A stretch of 58,431 nt of DNA from Lachnospiraceae bacterium (GCA_009774245.1 VSNM01000034.1:1-58431), one strand, 5' to 3'. Counted from the stretch's first letter, positions 40,855-50,016 are shown. Notes: generated by a model from the letters alone, not told the origin. Numbers and translations: made by a program.

Positions 40855-41256
40855 ATGGAAACATTAAAGGTGCTTGTAGACATAGTGATTGTGCTGGCTG
40901 TATTGGCGGTGGGATTGGGTATTCTCCTGTTTCCGATTTGGTTTGATACATATATAAAAAATAAAACAGGTAAAGGTTTTTTAAACTACTGGCTGACAGG
41001 GATTGAGCTGATTTGCCTTATAGGCTGTTTTAATCCGACTGATGATACCTTTGAGGGAAATCTTGGCTGCCTGTTAATAGCGGTTGTGATATCTGCTGTG
41101 ATTGCATGGAAAAAAGCAAAGAAGTTTCAATTGGAAAAAAGTATGGCTATTAGAGCTGTTTCTGCGCAAATTCTTTCCCCTGTCAGTATTTTATTCATTT
41201 TGTTTATGATTGAAAGTGTAATAAGTAGTCTGAAAAAGAATACAAAAGATAAGTGA
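40855..41256 (+). CDS. Small membrane protein of the cassette
   Basis: The 133-residue protein has about four hydrophobic segments (VDIVIVLAVLAVGLGILLFP at the start; YWLTGIELICLIGCF; LGCLLIAVVISAVIAWKKAK; ILSPVSILFILFMIESVI). No family is recognised. ATG 40855 has GAGGGA just upstream; ATG 40843 is in frame. It ends the + strand run that starts at 39031. Confidence 0.6.
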   Translation: METLKVLVDIVIVLAVLAVGLGILLFPIWFDTYIKNKTGKGFLNYWLTGIELICLIGCFNPTDDTFEGNLGCLLIAVVISAVIAWKKAKKFQLEKSMAIRAVSAQILSPVSILFILFMIESVISSLKKNTKDK

Positions 41257-41262
41257 GAAGGT

Positions 41263-41278
41263 CATTCCCCTACTCGAT
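41263..41278. repeat. Half-copy C of the palindromic repeat
   Basis: TTCCCCTACTCGATT is the exact reverse complement of the AATCGAGTAGGGGAA at the left edge of copy B and nearly matches copy A. Only one arm is present, 8-10 nt after a stop codon. Confidence 0.45.
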
Positions 41279-41420
41279 TCAGACATTGTAATTTGGAACG
41301 CGTAAAGGTATTAGAAAAAATGATTTACAGATGGCGTGTTGAATAGTATACTTATAATATCTGTGCTGTCAAATAGATGTAAAGCGGACAGGTAGTAGAA
41401 CACGAAACGGAGGAGAAAAA

Positions 41421-42035
41421 ATGGGACTATTTTTACAGGTGGCACTTATGCCCAGATGTAAGGAAGCGGAGGCCAGGGAAGTGATACAGGCAGTAGCCAG
41501 CAAGTATGCCTACTCATTTGACGAGCTGGAGAGTGAAGATTTCGATGAAGACTGCATAGAGGATGACATGCTTATTACGGAGCTGATTCCCGATGAATGT
41601 CAGTATGCGGAGTCTGCGCACGGTGTCAGTATCTTAATCAATGACGGCTGTATCGGTCATGATTCTCTTGCGAAAGCGGTTTCGAAGGAGACGGGGAAAG
41701 CGTGTTTGCTGCTCTGTATCTATGATGGAGATTACTGGGGTTACTGGCTCTATGAGAATGGAACTGCCATTGATGAGTTTAACCCGATGCCGGATTATTT
41801 TGAGGCGGCGTCTGAAAAAAAGATTCAAAAAGTGAAGGGAAATGCGGAAATCATTGCAAAATATTTTGATGTAGAGGCGGCTTCTATTGAGAAATATCTT
41901 GTGCGCTGGTCGGAGGATATGATGGACAAAAAGGCATACGAGGATGATGAGTTTGGATATGAAGACTGGCAGATGGCTGATTTTATGCGAAAGCTGGGGT
42001 ATTCGTATGAATTTAATGAGGAGTATGAGGAATAG
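41421..42035 (+). CDS. Acidic protein of unknown function
   Basis: The 204-residue soluble protein is strongly acidic (LESEDFDEDCIEDDM; DEFGYEDWQMADFM; end NEEYEE). The central part (CLLLCIYDGDYWGYWLYENG) looks like a beta-strand region. No family is recognised; size and charge resemble immunity-type or SMI1-like small proteins, which is only a resemblance. ATG 41421 has GGAGGAG upstream. It stands alone, between the accessory region and the transporter gene. Confidence 0.6.
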   Translation: MGLFLQVALMPRCKEAEAREVIQAVASKYAYSFDELESEDFDEDCIEDDMLITELIPDECQYAESAHGVSILINDGCIGHDSLAKAVSKETGKACLLLCIYDGDYWGYWLYENGTAIDEFNPMPDYFEAASEKKIQKVKGNAEIIAKYFDVEAASIEKYLVRWSEDMMDKKAYEDDEFGYEDWQMADFMRKLGYSYEFNEEYEE

Positions 42036-42067
42036 CAGAAAGGGGAGGGGGAAATCCCCACAGCATT

Positions 42068-43474
42068 ATGAAAAAAGAAAAAAGTAGAAATTCATTTTCA
42101 GGATCGATCGGCTTCGTGCTGACGGCGGCAGGAAGCGCAGTCGGTCTGGGGAACATATGGCGTTTCCCGTATCTGGCGGCAAAGGACGGCGGCGGGCTTT
42201 TTCTGGTGATTTATCTGATATTGGCGCTCACGTTCGGGTTTACGCTGCTGACGACGGAGATTGCTATTGGGAGAAAGACGAAGCAGAGTCCGCTGACAGC
42301 GTATGCTAAGCTACAGCCAAAGTGGGGATTTCTGGGCGTGTTTGCGTGTCTTGTGCCCGTCATTATCCTGCCATATTACTGTGTGATCGGCGGCTGGGTG
42401 GTAAAATATTTCCTTGCGTATCTGACAGGCAGTGGTACTGCGGCGGCTGAGGACGGTTACTTTACGGGCTTTATCACGGGCTCGTGGCAACCGATCGTGC
42501 TGCTGGCGGTCTTTCTGTTGATGGTGGCATTTATTATATTTCGAGGCATTAACAAGGGAATCGAGTCGTCCTCAAAGATATTGATGCCAATATTACTATT
42601 GCTGGTCGTGGGAATCGCAGTGTTTTCCCTGACGATTCACTACCAGGATGAATCCGGCGTGACTAGGACGGGTATGGAGGGATTTCGTATCTATGTGATT
42701 CCTGATCTGAGCGGAATGACGGTAAAAGGATTTTTTACAGTGCTGCTGGATGCGATGGGGCAGTTGTTTTTTAGTCTCAGCGTCGCGATGGGAATCATGG
42801 TCGCGTATGGCTCTTATGTCAGGGACGACGCCAATCTGGTGAAATCCATCAACCAGATCGAGCTGTTTGACACCGCAGTGGCGTTTCTGGCGGGTGTTAT
42901 GATTATTCCTGCGGTATATACGTTCATGGGCAGGGAGGGAATGGCTGCGTCTGGGCCGAGCCTGATGTTTGTGTCTCTGCCAAAGGTATTTGCATCGATG
43001 GGCAGGATTGGCAATCTGGTGGGCTGTCTGTTCTTTGCGATGGTGTTGTTTGCAGCGCTGACGAGTGCCGTGTCCGTCATGGAAGCGGTAGTGTCCAGCT
43101 TTATGGACAAGTTTCACATGACGCGCACAAAGGCGGCCGCGATCGAGACAGGTATTGCCCTGGTCGGCGGCGTGATCGTGTGTCTGGGATACAACAAACT
43201 GTATTTTGAGGTAAAACTGCCGAACGGGGCGATCGCACAGATTCTGGACATTATGGATTATATCAGCAACAATTTATTGATGCCGCTGGTGGCGATCGGA
43301 ACCTGTATTCTGATTGGCTGGGTGTTGAAACCGCAGGCGATTATCGACGAGGTGGAAAAATCTGGCAGTAAATTTGGCAGAAAGCGTTTGTACATTGTGA
43401 TGATTCGATATATAGCGCCGGTATTGCTGATCATCTTACTGCTGAAATCGCTGGGGATATTGACGGTGATATAG
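42068..43474 (+). CDS. Neurotransmitter:sodium symporter (SNF) family transporter
   Basis: The 468-residue Na+-coupled amino acid transporter has about 11-12 membrane helices. TM1 signature GFVLTAAGSAVGLGNIWRFP (residues about 12-31) contains the unwound sodium-binding region; further on LFFSLSVAMGIMVAYGSY is TM6. Bacterial members (LeuT, TnaT, MhsT) import hydrophobic amino acids. A very long hairpin follows the stop. Confidence 0.92.
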   Translation: MKKEKSRNSFSGSIGFVLTAAGSAVGLGNIWRFPYLAAKDGGGLFLVIYLILALTFGFTLLTTEIAIGRKTKQSPLTAYAKLQPKWGFLGVFACLVPVIILPYYCVIGGWVVKYFLAYLTGSGTAAAEDGYFTGFITGSWQPIVLLAVFLLMVAFIIFRGINKGIESSSKILMPILLLLVVGIAVFSLTIHYQDESGVTRTGMEGFRIYVIPDLSGMTVKGFFTVLLDAMGQLFFSLSVAMGIMVAYGSYVRDDANLVKSINQIELFDTAVAFLAGVMIIPAVYTFMGREGMAASGPSLMFVSLPKVFASMGRIGNLVGCLFFAMVLFAALTSAVSVMEAVVSSFMDKFHMTRTKAAAIETGIALVGGVIVCLGYNKLYFEVKLPNGAIAQILDIMDYISNNLLMPLVAIGTCILIGWVLKPQAIIDEVEKSGSKFGRKRLYIVMIRYIAPVLLIILLLKSLGILTVI

Positions 43475-43497
43475 CGGTCGGAAGTTTGCTTATAGCT

Positions 43498-43557
43498 ATG
43501 AAAACAGCAAAGGGAACACATAGAAAAGATTCTATGTGTTCCTTTTGCTGTTTTCAT
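43498..43557 (+). terminator. Very long 28-bp hairpin after the NSS transporter
   Basis: The left arm (ATGAAAACAGCAAAGG, then GAACACATAGAA) and right arm (TTCTATGTGTTCC, then TTTTGCTGTTTTCAT) pair at 27 of 28 positions around a 4-nt loop. It probably terminates the transporter mRNA and separates it from spoIIIA, but is much longer than needed. Confidence 0.7.
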
Positions 43558-43565
43558 AAAAATAT

Positions 43566-43593
43566 TCATATTTTGGATTCCGGGACATATATT
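43566..43593 (+). promoter_or_regulatory. Candidate sigma-E promoter of the spoIIIA operon
   Basis: TCATATT (43566-43572) fits the -35 and CATATATT (43586-43593) is one change from the -10 CATACA-T of the sporulation sigma factor E, with near-normal spacing. In Bacillus spoIIIA is transcribed from such a promoter. Assignment here is inference. Confidence 0.45.
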
Positions 43594-43647
43594 GAGGTAT
43601 GGACAACATGTATGGAGTGGAAAGCGGATACAAAAGGGGGAGATCAG

Positions 43648-44586
43648 ATGGCAGCGGATAACAGGATTTTGCAGTTTTTCCCACAGGGGCTCAGGGGTGA
43701 CTGGGAGCGGAGCGGCGTGCGTTTTGATCAGGTACAGGAGATCAGGCTGCGCGTCAATCAGCCGGTGCGGATATTGTCAGACCGCGAGCACAGGCTTCCC
43801 GTCATATATGGTGAGCGGGAGATGGAAGAGATATTCCGCTATCTGTGCCATGATTCGGTGTACGCCTATGAGGAGGAGCGCAAGCAGGGTTTTATTGTGA
43901 TCGAGGGTGGACATCGCATCGGTATCACAGGGGAGCTCACTGCTGCGGGAAATGGCAGATTTATCGCCAAGTATATCCGCTATATGAATATCAGGCTGGC
44001 GCATGAGCATAAGGGGATTGCTCAACAGATGATTGGTTATCTATATCATACACAAAAAGGGACGCCGCTGAATATCCTGATCATCTCGCCGCCGGGCGTT
44101 GGCAAGACGACGCTGTTGCGGGATACGATACGCCTGATGTCGAGCGGAAGCGACGGTTACAGGGGATGCAATGTGGGCGTGATTGATGAGAGAGGAGAGA
44201 TCGCAGGGGCATACAGGGGAAGCGCTATGCTCGACTGCGGTGAGCGGACAGATGTCGTCACAGGCGGGGATAAGCAGCAGGGAATTTCGATACTGGTGAG
44301 GACATTTGCGCCGCGGGTGATTGCTATTGATGAGATTGGCAGGCGGGCGGACGCGGAGGCAATCCTGCACGCGGGGGTGAGCGGATGCAGCATCCTGGCG
44401 ACGGTGCACGGAAATTGCATTGAGGATATCCGTCACAACGCCGAGATGGAGCAGCTCCTTCGACTCGGTCTGATTGACCGGTTTGTCGTATTATCCATGG
44501 ATGAGAGGCTGGACAGGTATTTTGAAGTGTATGACAGGGAGGGGAACAGACTATGTGGCAGAAATTTGTTGCAGGCGCCTGCGTGA
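43648..44586 (+). CDS. spoIIIAA: Stage III sporulation protein AA (ATPase)
   Basis: The 312-residue secretion-type ATPase is thought to power the mother-cell side of the SpoIIIA-SpoIIQ feeding-tube complex. Walker A is SPPGVGKTTLLRD (about 147-159), Walker B is APRVIAIDEIGR. The N-terminal part contains QEIRLRVNQPVRI, a family feature. I choose ATG 43648, which has GGGGGAG upstream, over longer frames. Its end overlaps spoIIIAB by 34 nt. Confidence 0.93.
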   Translation: MAADNRILQFFPQGLRGDWERSGVRFDQVQEIRLRVNQPVRILSDREHRLPVIYGEREMEEIFRYLCHDSVYAYEEERKQGFIVIEGGHRIGITGELTAAGNGRFIAKYIRYMNIRLAHEHKGIAQQMIGYLYHTQKGTPLNILIISPPGVGKTTLLRDTIRLMSSGSDGYRGCNVGVIDERGEIAGAYRGSAMLDCGERTDVVTGGDKQQGISILVRTFAPRVIAIDEIGRRADAEAILHAGVSGCSILATVHGNCIEDIRHNAEMEQLLRLGLIDRFVVLSMDERLDRYFEVYDREGNRLCGRNLLQAPA

Positions 44587-45074
44587 TGACAGGGGCGCTC
44601 GGATTTGGATGGTCGCTCTGCGGCGAGATGGACAGTGACATCTGGCATCTGAAACAGCAAAAGCAGATTCTCCTGTATATTTCCGGAGAGATCACCTATC
44701 TGCACAGGCCGATGGAGGAGATCTTTGATCTCACGGCGGGCAAGGCAGAGCCGCCATATGATATGTTTTTGAGCGGGATTTCACGGAGGATGAAGGAGCG
44801 GGACGGAAGCTCCCTCGTCAGCATATGGAATGAGGCAGTTCGCGATAAGACAGACGGGGCAGATTTTTCACAGACAGCAGTCAGATATCTGGCTGAGATG
44901 GGGAACTGCTTCGAGTATGAGGGAGAGCAGCTGCAGGTGGAGGCGCTCCGGCTGTTTGAGCTGGAGCTGGACAGTGAAATAGACAGGCTTACCGTGAAAA
45001 AAAACGAGAACAGCAGGATGATCAAGGCACTGAGCACACTGGCCGGAATCCTGTGTATTATCTTATTTTTATAG
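44553..45074 (+). CDS. spoIIIAB: Stage III sporulation protein AB
   Basis: This 173-residue membrane protein has an N-terminal hydrophobic helix (VAGACVMTGALGFGW), a helical body (QKQILLYISGEITYLHRPME) and a C-terminal membrane helix (STLAGILCIILFL). It resembles GspF-like components of type II secretion and lies in the standard place. The start overlaps spoIIIAA. Confidence 0.9.
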   Translation: MWQKFVAGACVMTGALGFGWSLCGEMDSDIWHLKQQKQILLYISGEITYLHRPMEEIFDLTAGKAEPPYDMFLSGISRRMKERDGSSLVSIWNEAVRDKTDGADFSQTAVRYLAEMGNCFEYEGEQLQVEALRLFELELDSEIDRLTVKKNENSRMIKALSTLAGILCIILFL

Positions 45075-45119
45075 ATGCATACGCCGATTGAATAGTACTG
45101 TTTTGAAATGGGGATGAAG

Positions 45120-45314
45120 ATGGAAGTCAGTCTGATATTTAAGATAGCGGCAGTTGGTATATTGATCACGATATTGGGACAGGTGTTGAAGCACAGCGGC
45201 AGGGAAGAGCATGCGTTTGTAATCAGCCTTGCAGGGCTGGTGCTGGTGCTTTCCTGGATTGTTCCTTACATATATCAGTTGTTTGAGATGATACAGGATT
45301 TGTTTGCTCTGTGA
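45120..45314 (+). CDS. spoIIIAC: Stage III sporulation protein AC
   Basis: A 64-residue protein with two membrane helices (IFKIAAVGILITILGQVLK and AFVISLAGLVLVLSWIVPYI). The size is typical. Three in-frame ATGs exist (45108, 45114, 45120); 45120 has GGGGATG just before it and matches the family N-terminus. Confidence 0.92.
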   Translation: MEVSLIFKIAAVGILITILGQVLKHSGREEHAFVISLAGLVLVLSWIVPYIYQLFEMIQDLFAL

Positions 45315-45337
45315 TGAGATGTTGACGGAGGCATGGT

Positions 45338-45718
45338 ATGATTCAGATTTGTGTGCTTGCGATAGCAGGTCTTTTTGCGGCGCTTGTCATCAAGAAAGAC
45401 AAGCCGGAGTTTGCGACGCTGATCATTATTCTCGTGAGTTTTTTTATAGCGGCCAGAATCCTCGCAGTGCTGGGGAATGCGGTGGAGGAACTGGAGGAGT
45501 GGGAGGCGGCGCTGGGCGGAAATATCGCTTATGTATCCCTGCTTTTGAAGATCATAGGAATCACGTATGTGTGTGACTTTGCGTCAAACCTGTGCAAGGA
45601 TTCTGGATATTCGGCGCTCAGCAATCACATCGAGCTGTTTGGAAAGGTTGCGATCATGGTGGCCGGGTTTCCGATTATACGGATCATGATTGATATGCTA
45701 GAGGGAATGATGCGATGA
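45338..45718 (+). CDS. spoIIIAD: Stage III sporulation protein AD
   Basis: A 126-residue integral membrane protein with about four hydrophobic stretches (ICVLAIAGLFAALVIKKDKP, LIIILVSFFIAARILAVLG, then VSLLLKIIGITYVCDFASN and VAIMVAGFPIIRIMIDML). Family features KIIGI and FASNLCKDSGYSALS are present. Its last 4 nt overlap spoIIIAE. Confidence 0.92.
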   Translation: MIQICVLAIAGLFAALVIKKDKPEFATLIIILVSFFIAARILAVLGNAVEELEEWEAALGGNIAYVSLLLKIIGITYVCDFASNLCKDSGYSALSNHIELFGKVAIMVAGFPIIRIMIDMLEGMMR

Positions 45719-46776
45719 GTCAGGAGATGAATTTGTGGCAGGAGATGGATATTCTGCCTGATCTGGGTGTGCTGGATCATCTGCTGAGAGATCTGCTGCC
45801 GGAGAAAAATATAGATTCCATGGATTTTATAGAGGATGTGTTAAAGGGAAACTGGGCGCTGGAGCCGGGGCTGTTCTGGCGATATATCAGGGAGACGGTG
45901 ACGGGGGTTTTTGACGAATGGAAGCGGTTGTTCATCACAGTGCTGATTCTGTTTATCCTGGTGGCGATGGTGAGTAATCTGATGGCCGCGCTCAAGAACG
46001 AGGGGGCGGCGAAGGCGGCAAAGACATTTTTCATTCTGTGCCAGCTGGTGGTGCTGATCGACGCTTTTCATGAGGTGCTCGGGATTGTCGAGGAGACAAT
46101 GATGCAGATGCTCGAGTTTTTGAAACTGATGATACCGGCTTATATGATCTGCATTGCCGCGGCGGGATCCGGGCTTACGGCGCTGATTTTTTATAAGATG
46201 CTTCTGGGTTTTTTATGTCTCATAGAGGGTATCGTGGCGTCGTCTCTGACAACTGTGGTTGAGGGATATGTGATGCTTGGCATCGTGGAGAGCATCTGGG
46301 GGGAGGAGCGCTTCAAGGGATTGATGGAGCTCATCAAAAAGGGAATGCAGTGGGTGCTGAAAGCGATGGTCGTGGTGATGTCGGGGAGTGGGATTCTGCA
46401 GGTAATCATTACGCCGGTGGTCGATAAGACGAACAATGCAGTGATTCAGAAGACAGCAGGCGCGATCCCGGGAATCGGAGATATCGTGGAGTCGGTGTCA
46501 AGCGTGACGCTGGCGTCAGCGATCGCAGTAAAAAACAGTCTCGGCGTGCTGATACTGGTGGTGTTGGTGCTGCTGATACTGGCGCCAATCATCAAAGCCT
46601 TTATGATTCTCCTGATCATCAGGGTGAGCGGCGCGCTGGGGAGCATCTGCGGAGAACGTCAGATGATGAAGTGTGTGGAGTATATCTCGGAGGCCGGATT
46701 TATGCTGCTGCGCATTCTGATCACGGTATCGACGCTGTTTTTTGTGACAATAGCGGCAGTCACGAACGCTACGTGA
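45715..46776 (+). CDS. spoIIIAE: Stage III sporulation protein AE
   Basis: The 353-residue polytopic membrane protein has about 7-8 hydrophobic segments. PAYMICIAAAGSGLTALIFY and KTAGAIPGIGDIVESVSSVT are family-typical. It starts ATGA-overlapped with spoIIIAD. The N-terminus is short and lacks the clear signal peptide reported for longer Bacillus forms. Confidence 0.92.
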   Translation: MSQEMNLWQEMDILPDLGVLDHLLRDLLPEKNIDSMDFIEDVLKGNWALEPGLFWRYIRETVTGVFDEWKRLFITVLILFILVAMVSNLMAALKNEGAAKAAKTFFILCQLVVLIDAFHEVLGIVEETMMQMLEFLKLMIPAYMICIAAAGSGLTALIFYKMLLGFLCLIEGIVASSLTTVVEGYVMLGIVESIWGEERFKGLMELIKKGMQWVLKAMVVVMSGSGILQVIITPVVDKTNNAVIQKTAGAIPGIGDIVESVSSVTLASAIAVKNSLGVLILVVLVLLILAPIIKAFMILLIIRVSGALGSICGERQMMKCVEYISEAGFMLLRILITVSTLFFVTIAAVTNAT

Positions 46777-46806
46777 GCAAAAGAACGCTTTGCGGGAGGA
46801 GGATTT

Positions 46807-47193
46807 ATGGAAAATTTAGCGGCGGAGGTCAGGCGCCTCGTGTACACAGTGATCTGTTTCCAGTGCATGATTCAGCTCACGGAGGGGAGTGTTTATCAGA
46901 AATATCTGAAATTATTTTCCTACCTGTTGACAATGTGCATCTGCTGTAATGTGGTGTTCTCTTTTGTCGGGCAGGTAGAGAACAGCTTTTCGGAGGCGGA
47001 TCAGCTGTATCTGCGGTGGGAGAAAGAGTGGCGCGAGATGACACAGACAGACCGGATTTATGACGGGGCGGCATATTATGAGCAGCTCTGGGAAGAAAAA
47101 ATCATAGGCGAAGCGCACGAGGAATATGATAGCAGGAATGGAGGTGCAGAGAATGACGGGAAAGCTTCGGGACAGGATTCGGATGATCATTAG
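46807..47193 (+). CDS. spoIIIAF: Stage III sporulation protein AF
   Basis: The 128-residue protein has two N-terminal membrane helices (VYTVICFQCMIQLTEGSVYQ and YLKLFSYLLTMCICCNVVF) and a short soluble C-terminus. Bacillus SpoIIIAF is about 200 residues, so the soluble domain is reduced here. The gene overlaps the start of spoIIIAG by 41 nt. Confidence 0.85.
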   Translation: MENLAAEVRRLVYTVICFQCMIQLTEGSVYQKYLKLFSYLLTMCICCNVVFSFVGQVENSFSEADQLYLRWEKEWREMTQTDRIYDGAAYYEQLWEEKIIGEAHEEYDSRNGGAENDGKASGQDSDDH

Positions 47194-47770
47194 CGGGACA
47201 GGCGGGGGAAAGGGGAGACCGACGAAGGAGACGATGCTCATCATCTTTCTGAGCGGCATCCTGATTTTTGTCATTCTGCTGCCGACAGGGAGCAGCGGTG
47301 GCAGCGCTGTCTCAAAGAAAAATCAAAAAAGGGCGGAGAGCACAGATGCCGCAGTCAGTGCGCAGACGGGGGAGGGCGCTAAGAGCGGCGCTTTTTTGGA
47401 AGAGTACAGGAGGAACCTGGAGAGAGAGCTGGAAGAATTTTTGTCCAGTGTGGCCGGTGTAGGAGAGGTCAAAGTACTGATCTATATGAAAAATTCGCAG
47501 GAATATATCGTCGAGAAGGATATTCCGACGTCCAATTCCGTCAATGGCGAGAGCAGCGAGCTGCGAAAGGATGAGGCGACCGTATATACTACAAATGAGG
47601 ACGGCAATGAGGTTCCTTTTGTCACACAGACCAGGCAGCCGGCCGTCGATGGCGTTGTGATCTCCGCGGAAGGCGCCTCAGACGAGGCGGTAAAGCTGCA
47701 GATCGTGCGGCTGGTGATGGCGCTGTACGGCGTGGAGGCGAATAAAGTCGAAGTTTTGACGATGGGGTAA
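47153..47770 (+). CDS. spoIIIAG: Stage III sporulation protein AG
   Basis: The 205-residue protein has one membrane helix (MLIIFLSGILIFVILLPTG, about 28-46) and an intermembrane-space ring-building motif domain (LEEFLSSVAGVGEVKVLIYM, then GVVISAEGASDEAVKLQIVR). In Bacillus it forms a large ring in the channel. ATG 47153 has GGAGGTG 6-8 nt before it; longer starts run into spoIIIAF. Confidence 0.92.
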   Translation: MTGKLRDRIRMIISGTGGGKGRPTKETMLIIFLSGILIFVILLPTGSSGGSAVSKKNQKRAESTDAAVSAQTGEGAKSGAFLEEYRRNLERELEEFLSSVAGVGEVKVLIYMKNSQEYIVEKDIPTSNSVNGESSELRKDEATVYTTNEDGNEVPFVTQTRQPAVDGVVISAEGASDEAVKLQIVRLVMALYGVEANKVEVLTMG

Positions 47771-47775
47771 TAAAA

Positions 47776-48717
47776 ATGAATGCAAAAAAGTTGAAAATAT
47801 TAAGTCTAAGAAAACCAGGCCATGAATATGATAGAAGTAGCAAAGAGAAACAACAGGAAGGATATGGTTTGGTGAAAAAAATATTAAGAAAGAACCAGAT
47901 TATGATTACGGCACTGGCGGTCATGATAGCGGTAGCAGGTTATCTGAACTTTGCCGGCACCAAGATTGGAGAAGAGGATTTCATATCTGTGGACGGAAGC
48001 AGCAGTGAGCTTACATATGATATCTCTGATGAAGATATGTATGCCATATCGCTCAGGGAGGATACCGATGGGATTATTCAGGATTACGCGAATGCGACTG
48101 GGGACAATACCGATATTTTAAGTCTTGACACAGATGATGTGACGGTTACGGACAATTATCTGAGCAATGATATGAACGCTGTGTCAGACAGTGCGATTGA
48201 CACAACGGTCACAGGCGATACGGATACGCTCGCCGCCAACACAGATGAGTCCGGCGCGACGATCATCGAGCAGGAGATCCCGGGGGAGGCGGTGTTTACC
48301 AGCGCATCTGGTGTGTCCAGCCTTGCGGGGGCGAAGCTTTTGAAAGAACAGACAAGGGCGCAGAACAAGGAGTCCCTCTTAGAGATTATTCAGAATGAGG
48401 AGCTGACAGAGGAGGCTAAGAAGGAAGCGGTGAGCAGCATGATCGCGCTCACAGAGACTGCCCAGAAGGAATCCGATGCGCAGATGCTTCTCGAGGCGAA
48501 GGGATTTACGCAGACTGTGGTGAGCATCAGTGGTGATACGGCGGATGTCATGGTGGAGGCGGCAAACCTCACGGAGTCGCAGACTGCCCAGATCCTGGAT
48601 ATCGTGCAGCGAAAGACGAATATCACACCGGAAAATATCATTATCACAGTGTCCGGCGCATCCACCGTAGCCGGTGATGCGGCAGAAATAACAGGCGAAA
48701 TAACAGGCGAGGAATAA
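47776..48717 (+). CDS. spoIIIAH: Stage III sporulation protein AH
   Basis: The 313-residue protein has a cytoplasmic start, one membrane helix (QIMITALAVMIAVAGYLNF, about 42-60), a long acidic linker (about 65-200) and the YscJ/FliF-like ring domain (EELTEEAKKEAVSSMIALTE; AKGFTQTVVSISGDTADVMV; DIVQRKTNITPENIIITV). It pairs with SpoIIQ in the forespore membrane (family knowledge). The linker is longer than in Bacillus (about 218 residues in total). Confidence 0.92.
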   Translation: MNAKKLKILSLRKPGHEYDRSSKEKQQEGYGLVKKILRKNQIMITALAVMIAVAGYLNFAGTKIGEEDFISVDGSSSELTYDISDEDMYAISLREDTDGIIQDYANATGDNTDILSLDTDDVTVTDNYLSNDMNAVSDSAIDTTVTGDTDTLAANTDESGATIIEQEIPGEAVFTSASGVSSLAGAKLLKEQTRAQNKESLLEIIQNEELTEEAKKEAVSSMIALTETAQKESDAQMLLEAKGFTQTVVSISGDTADVMVEAANLTESQTAQILDIVQRKTNITPENIIITVSGASTVAGDAAEITGEITGEE

Positions 48718-48819
48718 ATGTGTGGAATTAATTGGATAAATGTGATATACTAAAGTACTGTATTGCAGGCTGTTCTGTTCATCGGTAGTGTGACGGGCGT
48801 CTGGCGGAAAGGAGCACGT

Positions 48820-49986
48820 ATGAAGAGAGTGTTTTTGATCGTATTGGATAGCTTTGGAATCGGTGAGATGGAGGATGCGGAGGCCTATGGTGACAAGGGG
48901 ACGAATACCATAGGTTCCGTTTCCAAGAGCTCATTTTTTCATGTTCCGAATCTGCGGAGGATGGGACTATTTAACATTGAGGGCGTGCGGTGTGAAGGAC
49001 AGGAGGCTGTCGGGGCGCCGATTGCCGCAGTCGCAAGGATGAAGGAGGCGTCGCGCGGGAAGGACACGACGATAGGACACTGGGAGATCGCCGGTCTGAT
49101 CTCACCAAATCCGTTGCCGACCTATCCGGACGGATTTCCAAAGGAAGTGATTGATGCGTTTTCAAGGCTTACCGGCAGAGGGGTGCTCTGCAATAAGACC
49201 TACTCGGGCACAGAGGTGATCAGGGATTACGGCGACGAGCATGTGAGGACAGGTGATCTGATCGTCTATACGTCCGCCGACAGCGTGTTTCAGATCGCGG
49301 CGCACGAGGATGTTGTCCCGTTAGAGACGCTGTACGACTACTGCAGGAAGGCAAGGGCAATGCTTCAGGGAAAACACGGGGTAGGGCGCGTCATCGCAAG
49401 GCCTTTTGTGGGCGCGTCAGGAAATTATACCAGAACGGCGCACCGCCATGATTTTTCGCTGCTGCCACCGCAGACGACGATGCTCGACCAGCTCAGGGAA
49501 GCGGGCAGGGACGTGATCGCCGTGGGAAAGATCAACGATATTTTTGCGGGAAAGGGCATCACAGAGTATGTGTACACGAGTGGAAACGCGGAGGGCATTG
49601 AGCGCACGCTTGCGTATCTTGACAAGGATTTTGAGGGATTGTGCTTTGTCAATCTGGTCGATTATGATATGCTCTACGGACACCGCAGGGACGTTGACGG
49701 TTATGCCAGGGCGATGACATACTTTGATGAGAAGCTTCCCGCGCTTATGGACAGGCTCCGCGAGGAGGATATCCTGATGATCACTGCTGATCACGGCTGT
49801 GATCCAGCGTACACAAAGACGACGGACCACACAAGGGAGCATACGCCGTTTCTCATGTACGGCAAGAAAGTCAGACCGGTCAACTATGGCACAAGGGAGA
49901 CCTTTGCGGATATCGCAGCGACAGTGCTTGACTATCTCGGCATAGAGCAGAAGGTGTCGGGAACAAGCATGTATTATAGATTATAA
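48820..49986 (+). CDS. deoB: Phosphopentomutase
   Basis: The 388-residue Mn-dependent enzyme interconverts ribose-1- and ribose-5-phosphate (and deoxyribose forms) in nucleoside catabolism. Motifs: LDSFGIGEMEDAEAYGDKGT (about 8-27), GKDTTIGHWEIAG (phosphorylated Thr, about 86), CNKTYSGTEVI, and the metal site ADHGCDPAYTKTTDHTREHT. ATG 48820 has AAGGAG upstream. It is monocistronic or leads prfC with a 30-nt gap. Confidence 0.96.
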   Translation: MKRVFLIVLDSFGIGEMEDAEAYGDKGTNTIGSVSKSSFFHVPNLRRMGLFNIEGVRCEGQEAVGAPIAAVARMKEASRGKDTTIGHWEIAGLISPNPLPTYPDGFPKEVIDAFSRLTGRGVLCNKTYSGTEVIRDYGDEHVRTGDLIVYTSADSVFQIAAHEDVVPLETLYDYCRKARAMLQGKHGVGRVIARPFVGASGNYTRTAHRHDFSLLPPQTTMLDQLREAGRDVIAVGKINDIFAGKGITEYVYTSGNAEGIERTLAYLDKDFEGLCFVNLVDYDMLYGHRRDVDGYARAMTYFDEKLPALMDRLREEDILMITADHGCDPAYTKTTDHTREHTPFLMYGKKVRPVNYGTRETFADIAATVLDYLGIEQKVSGTSMYYRL

Positions 49987-50016
49987 AAAATAGAGAAAAA
50001 GACGGAGGATAGACTA

